In this document: positions 42,801-53,946 of the stretch, in pieces
Position numbering within the stretch: position 1 is the stretch's first letter
Layout of the letters: the number at the start of each line of letters is the position of its first letter
Assembly (NCBI GenBank): GCA_008360975.2
Contig: CM039182.1
Span: forward strand, 21,796,324-21,860,323
Length of the DNA stretch: 64,000 bases
Reading direction: 5' to 3'
Origin: Lichenostomus cassidix
Lineage: Eukaryota; Chordata; Aves; Passeriformes; Meliphagidae
Notes under the pieces: generated by a model
The model's database searches: none
The model's input: only the letters and a program-made list of their open reading frames with translations
What the model was told of the DNA's origin: nothing
Translations under genes and position numbers: made by a program

Positions 42801-44889
42801 AATCCCACCTGGCACCAGGACTCCCAGGTACTTCCAGACACAGGTTTTTCCCTGTCCAGAGAAGGAAGAAGGTGAGATTTCCCACATCTCATTCAGTCAG
42901 CCTTGCAGTCTGGGCTTTTAGTGGGAATTTTCGTGTGCTTCCTAGGGGCAGGCTCTGACTAGGAGCAACCCCAACCGAATCAAGACCTGGTATAGAGAGG
43001 AGATGCTGTATGTTCCTGAGTTTTGCTATTCCCTTTTCTGAAAAATTGCAATTACTCTGGTTTGAAATGAAACAGTATCTCAGGTGCTTGAGTATTCTCA
43101 CAGAAGAGAAGCTTGTTTCACACCGTTCTCTGTAAAAAGAGAGCATAATAGCAAATTGAGGTCTCACAGGTATGATAGGTTGACTGAAAAGTGTTTCAAC
43201 AAAATTGTTTTCAAGAGAAACGCCTTTTCCCTTTTTTCCTAAATAAAGATGGTATTTTCTCTTGCAAAGTCAAACACCCAAAATACTTCTAGTTTTGCCT
43301 CTGGCTTAGCAGGTTTTTGGATCATGTGTTTCATCTGGTTTTCCTATTCCCAAACTGGGCATCATCTTCCATATCTTCCACGATTTTGACCAAAGGTTTT
43401 AGTACCTGAGGGGCCTGGCAGGTACTCTCCATGCAGGGAAACCTGGCACTGCTGGCACTTATTCACATGCCTCATGACATCAACATTCATACTCTGGCAC
43501 TGCTATGCTGCATAATCCCTTTTGGTGCCATGGGTGCTGCCATGGCACATGGAGCTGCTGGCCCTGTGATTCATATGCAAACACACAAACCCCTGCCACA
43601 GGGATTCTCTGGGGTCCATTATTCCCATCAGACACCTTTGCTTTACTATCTTCTCATCAATAAGGTTGATGCCAGATGCAAAATGTCAGGCTCATTGAGG
43701 GTTGCTGTGCATGAAAAGGGGAAGATTATCCTGCCAGTCCAAGTGCTCCAGCCAGGCTGGATGCTGCCATGCACCCTGCCTGGCCCATGGCTAGAGACAG
43801 CAAGGAAATAAGGCTATGAATGAAGCCATCTGTGTCTACCTTGGTGATTTGGTAGAATTCAAGATTGCCTGGTGCCCAAGCACTTTGGTTATTTAAATGT
43901 CTGGTTTTGGCTCCCCTAAAATTCTTAAATCTTTACCCCATTTACAAAGTCATATTTCTTTTCCACTGCAAACAATCATCTCCTACATTTTGTCCTCCAG
44001 CCTTATAGCCAACTTAGCTTTCTAATCACCTCCAAATGTCCTGTCACCTTTTGTCATAAACATTAATTATTCATTGTCATAAACATTAATTATTAAATAA
44101 AACCTTCTGGGATTTGGGAATTTTTTGCTTTTTTTCTTTCATTTGGCCAAAGTGATAGAATAACCTATCTCTGTGCACCCCTAACAGTACAACTGAAATA
44201 TGTAAGAAGCCAGTCTTCCTCCTGGGATGAAATCAAATTATGCTGTGTCTATAGTGAGGCATTATCTTCAAAGAGGCCACCCATGTTTTCCAGGATAAGC
44301 TTTTTACTGTTACAGAGCACTGACAGAAAGCTGACAAGGAATGGTACTAAACCCTTCAATGTCCAGTCAGAATAAAAGTATTTTTCTAAAGACATTTTCT
44401 TAGGAGTTCCCTGCCACTGATGGCTCAGAGAAATATTGTTAAAAAACCAGCTGAAACAGTTGTTGTTACAGTAAACATGAATTAAGTTTAATAGCCTTCT
44501 GCCCTCCATTTCAGGCCTCAAGTGCTCTCAAAAGGTCAATAAAACATCCCCTTTATTATAGTCTGTCAAATAATGCAGACAATGCAGGTGAAAGGTTGTC
44601 AAATAAGTAAAGAAAAATGTTGTGCTAAGCAAATAGACAGGAACAAACCAAAGGCAGGTGACCATATGTGCTCCTGAGAGTCATTGCTTCCCAAGTACTG
44701 GGCAAAGCTGCCATGGTTCCTCCTGCCCTGGTGATGGAGTCATGCTCCCAGACTGTTTCCCACAGCTGCAGACCACACAGCTGGGCTCCATATCACATGC
44801 ATAGGCCAGCAGAGCACTGCCTAGGGAATGCTTGTGGCTATCATGTTGGTACTTAAAGGAATACTTGAGCTGCCTGCCTGTGGCTGGAG
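39891..44889. other. intergenic sequence, nothing recognised
   Basis: No gene or named repeat. A strongly pyrimidine-rich patch lies at 40400-40660, and patches of higher GC at 42600-42890 and 43400-43800 carry open frames of up to 126 codons without any recognisable family. A 21-bp direct repeat lies at 44051-44094. Confidence 0.55.
44051..44094. repeat. 21-bp direct repeat, period 23
   Basis: The unit TTGTCATAAACATTAATTAT plus one T occurs twice, identically, separated by two bases (CA). This is a recent local duplication or replication-slippage product. Confidence 0.9.
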
Positions 44890-45120
44890 CAGTATCACAG
44901 GATAGCTCAGGCTGGAAGGGGCTGGAAAGAGACCTCTAGTCCAACCTCCTCAAAAGCAAGGTCCCTCTGCACGACCTCCCTGCCTTCAAGGGAGTCAACT
45001 GCTCTCCCCAAGTTTTGTCTTTTGCAAATTTGCTATTGCAAATTTCCTTTCAAAAATTTCCTTTCTAGTCCTGCACCCAAGTCATTTATGAAGATGTTAA
45101 AGAGCACAGCACCTAATCCA
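44890..45120 (-). mobile_element. CR1 LINE copy A, internally deleted
   Basis: On the minus strand the CR1 3' tail (+ strand ATCACAGGATAGCTCAGGCT, then CTCTAGTCCAACCTCCTC) is joined closely to RT-region sequence whose + strand reads GCAAATTTGC and TTATGAAGATGTTAAAGAGC, the complement of the LFNIFIND...FADD region. The stretch between these parts in a full CR1 (about 700 bp of ORF2 end) is missing. This is an internally deleted copy. Confidence 0.8.
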
Positions 45121-45179
45121 TTAAAATGGTAAATTCTTGGTTTTATATGTTTAAGGTGTTCTTTCTCTTTTCATATGAA

Positions 45180-46060
45180 TAAGATTCTGATTTTAACCCC
45201 ACTGTCTGTCATCCTCCAACCATGCAACAATGTGAAGGACATCTCCCCATGTTCCAAATAACCTCTCTGTAGATTCTAAGTAACAGCTGCTAGGTTTCCC
45301 ATAATGTGTCCCTTCCCCAGGCTGAGCAAACCTTGGGTTCCCAGCCTCTCCTCATAGGCCAGAAAATCCAGCCCTTGGCCATCTTGGGTGCCCTTTGCTG
45401 AGCTCCCAGGTTTGTTTGTGCCTGCCTGGCATTGAAGGGCCCTACACTGGCCTCAGTATTTAAGGTGTGGTCTAAAGAGTGCTGAGCAGAGGGTGTGATC
45501 ACCTCCCTGCATGCAGTACCTGTTGGTGCTCCTGTTGGTGAAGCCCAGGGTGCTGTTGAGCCTTGATGCTGACAGGGTCATGGGGACTCATGCAGCTCCT
45601 GCCTGCCACATCCTCTGAGACTGTGTCTGCCGAGTTGCCTTTGCACAGTCAGTCCAGAGTGTGGAGCATTGTGGTGGGGGTGGGAGGCTTAATCCCAGCT
45701 GCTGGGCTTTGTATTAGTCCATGCTAAAGTGCATGAGAGTTCCACCAGGCCATTCCTGCAAGTGCTCCTCTTCCCCCATATTCCAAGTTACTGATAAAGA
45801 TGCTGAACAGGACAGGTCCCAGGGTACACCCCTGTGGAGCTTCACTTCTACAGATTCTACTTCACCCTAACAGGTTGTTACCAAGCTAGTTTCCTATCAA
45901 TTCAGATGGTAAAGTCTTAGTTTCCATTAAAAAAGTACCATGAGAGACTGTTGAAAATCTTACTAGGCTCATTCTAAATTACATTCACTGTTCCCCTCTC
46001 GTCCACAAATCTAGTCACTTTGTCATAGAAGGGCTGCTCAGGCAAAATAGATCTAATAAA
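45180..46060 (-). mobile_element. CR1 LINE copy B, lacking its 3' end
   Basis: On the minus strand this covers the ORF2 region from the LFSLEE-like segment (+ strand CCAGGCTGAGCAAACC, CAGCCTCTCCTCATAGGC) back through GCCCAGGGTGCTGTTGAGCC, TGATAAAGATGCTGAACAGG (RT box region) and on to TCACTTTGTCATAGAAGG (the FYDKV motif). The order is a normal CR1 order, but the tail is absent. Copy A next to it repeats part of the same region, so at least two insertions or a duplication are involved. Confidence 0.85.
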
Positions 46061-49000
46061 AATACAAGAAAAATAACTGATTAAATCTGTCCACTTAGGC
46101 CTCACAGATACTGCTTTGGGGATTATTAAGTTTGTTGTGTAAGCTACTATTTGATATTACTATTTCACAAAGTCTTGTACTTTTGTTTCAATTTGATAAA
46201 CCAGAAACTACTTATTGGAAAATTATATTCAAGTTTTTCATCAGACTGATTCTAGCAGGGTTTTATTAGGAAGCAGTAGAAAAAAAAAGAGGTCCTATAA
46301 AGCAGAGCATGTTGTAAAATCATGAATTTAAATGGTTTTGAAGGAATTAATAGACTTTGTCAACCCAAGCAGTGGTGGAATGATAAATGAGGAAAAAAAT
46401 CAAATAGTCAGCAGCCTTCAGGGAAAAAAAAGTAACAATATAATGATTTAAACTGTACATAGGGTAATAAGTGTGCACTTGAAGTCGCTGGGGAAATTCT
46501 GCGTCTGCTTTATGACAGTATAGTATTTCCAAACATTCCCTTTCTTGTGAAAAGTCATTTTTTTCTGAATTACTGCATGAGTGGCTCCTGGGGTATGAGT
46601 AGAAGCCTCTATGATTCAGCAGAAATGTTCAGGCAATATAAGAGTAAATGCAATAGAAAGCTGACTTCCATCCAGCAGGACTGCTTTGATTTCACCATAA
46701 ACTGGAACTGTGTTCAAATAGAAACTCCTAGAAACTCCCTCCTTCTGCCTCTTCCACTAATATTGTTGTCTGAGAGGGTGGATTATCTGAGGACTTAGTC
46801 TCAAGGAATGATACTTTTAAAGTTTTGGATTATCTAAGTGTGGCTTTTATGCCTGGAAACACAACCATTACTTGAAGGAAAATTAGTTCCTCTGCGTAGT
46901 GCTAGAGTAGCTACACTGCATTGTCAGCTAGAGTGAGCTGGTTGCTGATTTACACCTGCTGAGTGCTTCATTTGCCAAAATACTCATAGAATCATGCCCA
47001 GAAAACTTACAGACTTTTAAAAATCTGATATAAACCAATTTCCAAATAGTTACTCTTCCAGCCACCATTCTCTCTGAGTATCACCAACACAATTCCCTCT
47101 ACAAAAGAAAGAGACAGATCATCCACAGGATAAATTTCTCCCAGGACCCCAGGCCTTTTAGCTGCTAAACTGTGCACGCATATGTTTTAAATAATTTTCA
47201 CTATTTTCTCTTTGGATAACATCATTGGACTCAAGCAAATAAAATCTATTGAAAAGTAATCAAAGTTCATAAGGATTAAATGTGTAATCAAACTAAGGAA
47301 CAAAGGCTGTACTTATTTAATTGCATCAGCAGGCAGTAGGACAGAAAATATTAGTTTCTGAATTAGCCTGGACAGGAAAACCTCCTGTATTTCGACCCCA
47401 GAAAACCCTTTGAAATCCACCATTTTATTAAGGTATTCTGTCTTTATGCTGGAAAACCAGGTGAGGTTGATGTTGGACAGGCAAAGCTAAGATTGTGCTT
47501 CAAACCATTGTATCAAGAATTTGCAAAGCAGAGCTGTATGATTTCCTTCCTTGACTGGTCCTCCCCCTCTTTGCAGTGGACATTCCAAGCCTCATGCCCA
47601 TATAAAACTAGGAAAAGCAGGACATATGTTAGGATGATCGTGAATTGAAACACGTGCATCTGCCAGACATCTCTCGGTATTTTTCTACAGAAGAGAGCAA
47701 AAAGAGTTTCCATAATATAAATGGCTTGAAGCCAGTATGATGCTGATGATTTTTGAGACTCCAAAGAGAGTCAAATTGAATTGGTTGATATCCATAACTG
47801 GAGTGACAGAATAACACAATTCCAAGAAATCCCTCATATAAAGATTTCTTCACCACTAGCAGAAACTTTCAGGCAAGACTTCAATGGAAAACACTTCATT
47901 TTATCCTAATAAAATAAAAAAATGGACCTGAGGAGTTATATTAGAGACTGACAAAACAATAAATCACATAATTTGCTAGACTGGAAAACACTGAAAATAT
48001 CCAGAATCATTTACTTGACTGGAAAAAAAATAGCCTATTTGTACCAAAATACTAATTACAAAGCCAGTTTTCTCTGGAGTTTTTAAAAATATATTCGGTA
48101 CACTCTGAAGTTCACAGGGATCGACCCAATCAAATTGGAAATGCTACTAGTCAGAAAGCTTTTCTTTCTCCCCACAAAACACAACTGACCTTTGCAAACA
48201 ATTGACCTATTTGACTTTTTGCCAAGATGTTATCAAGGGTCCCAAAGACTGGAATGTTGTGTTGCTCATTATTGAAGACAGAATGCCAGCATAGATGGTC
48301 TGTGTTCTTAGCTTATTATCTCAGTTACAAACTAGAGGAACTCAATTAACTGGCTACTGCATTCATCTAAATTAATTCTGGAAATTGGAATATACCAAAA
48401 TGCTTATAATTTGAAAATCGTTTTGTTACTCCTCACTGGGTGACTGCAACTGCAGAAATAGCACCTCACTACATCTCAATCTGAAATCTCAGCAGACAAT
48501 CCACTGCCCATACCACTGGGAATAAAACAGTACAGCTGGATTAATGCCATCAAGTACTGTAGCTGTCTCTAGTATGTAAAATCTCCTAAGTGACTGGAGC
48601 ATAAGTTCTCACAACAAAAGAGAAGCCAAATACATCTTTTACAAGAAAAGGTTCATAAGATTTTGACCTTGCTGCTGACAGAAAGTATTTCAGTAATAAG
48701 GAGGCATGTTTTCCTTGGTGTGCTGTAACCATGACTCACAGTCACTCTGGTTCTTGCTAGGGCTCTGTCTTTGGATTCAAAAACCTTTAGCAATTTCATG
48801 CAAAATGGGACCAATTTAAGAGGATATAGTAGGAGCACCTTCTCTTAGGAATGGCCAATCTGGGTTTGAGTTTCATCTGGTAGAGAGGAAAGGGATCACG
48901 TGTTACTTTCTGAATCCTAGAGGGAAGTTTGAAGAAACTGGATTTCCACGGACAAACTGCGAAGGTCATTTCATAGATTATTTTAATAGGAGTAAAAATG

Positions 49001-50691
49001 TTTAAATGGAGAGAAATAAAAACGTGGGCCTAGTGTGAAACCAGGGCTGTATGAATTGATCATCAAACAGAGCCTAGAAAGAGTTTATCAGCAGATTTAG
49101 TAACTGGTCTTTCCAGTGTAAAATAACCCAGTTTGCTCAAGGTTGGCTTCTAAATTAGCTATTACTAGGCAGGAAATAAAACCTAAAATTATTGTTTTCT
49201 GAAATCTACAGCCATTAACTGCATGCTCAGTGACTGGGAAATAGAAGAGTAGGAATGATTAAGAAATTCATAGAGAAGGAAACAGAAAGCATCAAGGAAG
49301 CAGTATTACTGCAGTGTGCCCACATCTTAAATGTTGCATGACATTCTTGGCAAACCTCTTCTAAAAACTTAATGGTGGAGTTAGAAAAGGACAGAGGCAA
49401 CAAATACCATCAGATTTGTGGAATACATTCTATGTTAGAGGAAAGTGTAAATAAGAGGACTTTATGGCTTTAAAAAGTCAGTGAAGAGGATATGATGCTG
49501 CTTACCAGAATTAGGAATCCTAGGGAGAAGGGCATTTGTTGTTCCTCAGAGTAAATGGAAGAAATTGAAATCAGCCCTTGCAAAATCATCAGGTAGCACA
49601 TTTAAAATAAGAACTGTATTTTTCATATAAATCTATTTAAATTGGAAACAAGTTGCCAGTGAATTTTCACAGAATTTCACAGTCATACAATAAATGGTTT
49701 GAAATATATGAAACAAATTTACAGAAGTTAAGGTCATTGGTGGCTTTTGAAAACAGTGCTCTAAATGCTATCTCAAGCAGGTCTTTAACTGCTGATTGCT
49801 GTAAATACATTTTTAAAATGTGTAAAGGTCACCTTATTATTATTGGAGTGCTCTGATCTGATAATGTGCCCTAAAAATGTGCGCTTTATTGATCTTACCA
49901 TTCCAAAGATACATATTAATCACTGATTCATGACAACACTGAGTTACTTCTGAGCATACACAGGTACCTGAAGAACTTTAATGTGACAAATAGAGACAGT
50001 TCCTCAATAAAACAGTATTTTATTTACTAAGCCTCTTCAAACACTCATTTGAAGTGCCCAAGTCATACATTAGGTGTCACGGGTCCTTTTAATAGTGATA
50101 CTGGAGGAGTAGATTTTAGCTCAAAAGAAATCTGAAAACTCTCCATGAGAAAAAAACAAACCAGCAAAAACCAAACAAAAAACCCCGGCTACCCCAAAAA
50201 GCATACAGAAAAAGGTCACAGTCTTAGATATTTCTATTGAACAAGCTAACCATATGTATAGTTCCACAATTTTTGTGCAGAGGTCATAGTTTTTCTACCA
50301 AAATATTAAGTACAGTGACAGCCATTAATGAAACTTTATAAGCGTTCTCATTCCTCCACTTTCCACTGATGTTGCCCCTGTAATGAACTTACAAAAGCTT
50401 ATTCCTTGTGAAAAATTGTGAGCTTCTCCATTGCTGGATTTTTCTCTCTTTACTTAAAGGAAATTCAGTCTTTAAAAATCTTCTCATGAGGAAAAAAAGA
50501 ATAAAGCATCTCACTAATCAAAGTTCATATACTACCTCTGCAGCTGAAGCTGACATTTATTTTTACATAACAGAAGGACTCCTTCTCCAGGCACATGATA
50601 CAGCATCCTGAAATACAATTTAAACACATGCTTATCTAGAAAATAAAAAACTTACTGGAAGAAAGGTTTATGTATTTTATTAAAAGAAAAG
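46061..50691. other. intergenic sequence, nothing recognised
   Basis: About 4.6 kb of AT-rich DNA without recognised genes or repeats. Confidence 0.6.
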
Positions 50692-51373
50692 ACAACACAG
50701 AATCTTAGAATCACAGCAACTCTTTGCTCAAGTAGGTTCAGCTAGAGCCGATTGCCCAGTACCTTACCAAGGATGAAGACCCTACTGCATTTCTGGGCAA
50801 CTTATGCCAGTGGTTGATCACCCTCAGCAAAAAAAAAAAAAATTGTCTTATATTTAACCATTCTCCTTTGTTTCCATTTGTGACCACTGCCTCTTGTCCT
50901 GTGACTGTCCTGCCACACTGGACACCACTGAGAGGAGGATCTTTTTTCTTCTCTATTCTCCTCCATCAGGTGTCTATACAGATGGCTAAGACTCCCCTGA
51001 GCCTTCCCTTTTCATGCTGAACCCTCCCTGCTCCACCATCTTTCCATACATCAGGTGCTGCCATGCAGCAAATACTGTTAATATTTGTGTCCCTTTACTG
51101 AACTTGTTCCAGTCTGTCCGTGTCTTTCCAGCGGTAAGGAGACCAGAGCTCAAGCTAGGACTCCAGGTTTCTTTCTCTGCTGCTGAATAGATGGGAATCA
51201 CCTTCCTTGACTTCTAGTGATGCTTTTCCTGATGCAGTCCAGGAGGCTGTTTGCTTTCTTTGCTGCAAAAGAATATTCCCTGTTTATGCTCAACTTTGTG
51301 TCCACCAGGAGCCCCAGGCCTCTTCTTCAAAGCTGCTTTTCAGCCTTCTGGTTCCAGACTGATGTAGGGACTG
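50692..51373 (-). mobile_element. CR1 LINE fragment, 3' end
   Basis: The + strand begins with the degraded tail CAGAATCTTAGAATCACAG. It then follows the reverse of a CR1 3' region: TTCTGGGCAACTTATGCCAG, ACTGCCTCTTGTCCTGTGAC, ACTGAACTTGTTCCAGTCTG, GATGCAGTCCAGGAGGCTGT, TTTGCTTTCTTTGCTGCAAA and CAACTTTGTGTCCACCAGGA. It is about 680 bp and 5'-truncated, with an A13 run at about 50829-50842 inside the copy. It is diverged and non-coding. Its subfamily seems different from the copy at 27.4 kb. Confidence 0.88.
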
Positions 51374-52006
51374 TATTTTCATTGAATCACAAGATAAGGT
51401 TGGCCACAAAATAGAATTTCAAGAGAATGTGGAAAAAAAGTAAGGAGAAATAGTAGAGGAGAGAAAAGGCAGGAAGAATGAAGGCTAAAGTCGACACAAT
51501 CTTGTTTGCTTCGCCCTCTGAAATACAAAATACAAATTATTCTTCTTCCTGGATGTTCACCCTTTTTTATCTAAATTTGCATCTCACACTGTTAATTTCT
51601 TAATAGCTTGTACTTTATTCACCTATTCGTGGATGTTTTCTATCCTCAAGTAATGTCTGCCTGCTACACATTAATTTCTCATTTACCATTTCTAACATTT
51701 CCCTGCTAGTTTTATTTTCCCACCCAAGCTGCAGACTGAGTTCTGTGATTTCTGTGATCAAATCTAATAGCTTTCCTTCCTGTGCTTTTTTCACTCTCAT
51801 TAATTTTAAACGATAGTAGCACTGGTGTGTGCCTCCCTGTCCCTTTATGTAGTGCTCTGGCAATGGACATTCCATCTACAATCCAGATTATTTACTAAAA
51901 TGCTTTTTATTCTTTCTTTAAAGGATGTAAGACTGGCTTTTTCTAGGAAGAAGTTATGTTGAAAAAATGTTATATGTTCTGTTTAAAAAAAGCTTATGGT
52001 TTATTG
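51374..52006. other. intergenic sequence between CR1 and the pyrimidine tract
   Basis: No gene or repeat is recognised. The stretch near 51384-51410 (GAATCACAAGATAAGGTTGG) looks faintly like another CR1 tail but is too short to call. Confidence 0.5.
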
Positions 52007-52226
52007 TTTTCTTTCTTTCTCTCTCTTTCTCTTTCTCTCTTTTTCTCTCTTTCTTTTTCTCTCTTTTTCTCTCTTTCTCTTTCTTTCTCTCTCTTTTTCT
52101 CTCTCTCTTTCTCTCTTTCTTTCTCTCCCTCTTTCTCTCTTTCTCTCTTTCTCTCTTTCTCTCTTTCTCTCTTTCTCTCTCTGTCTCTCTTTTACTCTCT
52201 TTCTTTCTCTTTTTCTTTTTATTTCC
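52007..52226 (+). repeat. CT/CTTT pyrimidine microsatellite, about 220 bp
   Basis: Almost every base for 220 bp is C or T, made of mixed CTTT, CTCT and CTTTTT units, with only rare interruptions (a G near 52183, a single A in TTTTACTC near 52192). It is a mirror-repeat-prone homopurine/homopyrimidine tract. The long open frames on both strands here are artefacts of the repeat. Confidence 0.98.
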
Positions 52227-53928
52227 TGTAGGTAGGTAGAAAGGTAACAATGATTGTAAACTTCTCCAAAATATTTGATTCTGTCACAGTGTCCTCCAAC
52301 TGTACATGTCCTTATATTACTTCAGCACCTCTAGTCCTCTCCTTAATGTATTAGTCTCAGGATTGCCCTTTTCACCATCCAGTTCTGTGGGGTGAAGCCA
52401 GGGGAGAAGGCTCTATTATAGGTCTGTTTCCTTGCTTCAGACCTAACTTGTGTGTTCATGTGAGCTGTCTCTCCAAACCACCCAGTGCTGATGAGGAATT
52501 AGAATGTTTTCCTTTCTCTCCCTGAAAACCTGGCAGGACCTGGGCACAGAATGTCCTGCAGTCAAACTGTAGATCATCATATCTACTGATGAAAGTTATA
52601 AGTTCTGACTATTTCCAACAAGTTTTACCACAAAACAGCTGAGCTGTGTTCCCCCTTTATCCCTTTACATAATACAAGCATTCTGGAAAGTATATTTCCA
52701 ATAGTATAGAAAAAAAAAAGACAAGTTAATGACATTATAACTTCATTGTTGGAAATGTTCATCACCATGACTGTAAAAATTTCCATGGAAGGGACCAGCT
52801 AGAGGACAGGCAGGGAAGCAGCCCTCTAAGACACAGGGTGGGAAATTATCTGAAGTCACAAAATAATCCTCAGAAGTCAGAAGATGAAGATATGCAGACA
52901 CTAACCTCTGAGACATTCTTTCTTAATATAGAAAATAGCAAAATGAGCTCAGTCATACAGACTTGCTGGCAATCACCTCTCATCCATATGAGTATCATAC
53001 ATCTGTGGGAGATCCAGTTTTTGCAGAGAACAGTCCTGCAAATGCCACTACATTCAGAATACTACACTTGAAAAATTATTGGTTGAGAGCTTCTTAAATC
53101 ATGCACAGATATACACTATCTTTTTCTTAATCTGGTTTCTTAATTTCCGTTTTTTTCCCCCCAATGGAGTCAGAGATAAGAAATATACTTACTGAAAATA
53201 ATATTTTGGAGATAGAAATACAGGGTTAGATGTAATTCAGAATAAAATGGATAAAATGATTGAAACCTCTCAAGATTATAAATGGTTTATAGAGAAATTG
53301 AAAAAAAATTGAGATAACACTTGATGAACATTGTGCTATCCATATGATGATTCTTAGATTGTTATCTAACAAATCAAGCTGATGAACCGGAAATAAGTTC
53401 ATAATAGAAAATATTATATAGATTCTGGATCCAGAAGGCCAAACAACCAGAGAGGTTGAAATATAGTCTCCTACAAAAGATTGTAGAAGGGCCAGGCATA
53501 GATAAGTTCAAAATACATTGACAGTATTCCTTAGCTTATCAGATTTTCTCTTATGATTATAAATTATATGTCTCAAGCAATAGTGGAAAATCTTAGCCGG
53601 AAAAAAAATGTAGTCTGTAAGGGTGATGAATTACATTTTGCTTTGATGATTTTTGGTAATCAATATTGATTACACAAAAATTAAGCTTTGAAAAATAGGA
53701 TAGGGAGAATAATAATTATGCCTTATATTTCAATTCTGAAATCTGTGTAAAACTTAGAAATCATAAAATACTACACTTCTGCCAGCATTTTCTACACCTA
53801 TCACTAGTGATTATTGTTATCACTACTTTTCTAAATCCTTACAGCATTATTTTTACTATGGCACTTCATCTCTTAGCCTTTGAACAGTCCAAGAGAAATG
53901 ATTTAATGCACACAGGCGCACACACACA

Positions 53929-53946
53929 CACACACATTTGAAAAAT
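53929..53946. repeat. (CA)9 microsatellite
   Basis: About nine CA units, preceded by a short imperfect CACAGGCG stretch. Confidence 0.95.

Noticed and set aside
43431..43811. 126-codon open frame
   Set aside because: No recognisable domain, no splice or promoter context, and the length is not unusual for a patch with higher GC.
51954..52250. Lys/Arg/Glu-rich minus-strand frame and three Ser/Phe/Leu-rich plus-strand frames
   Set aside because: All are translations of the CT/CTTT microsatellite, which lacks stops in most frames.
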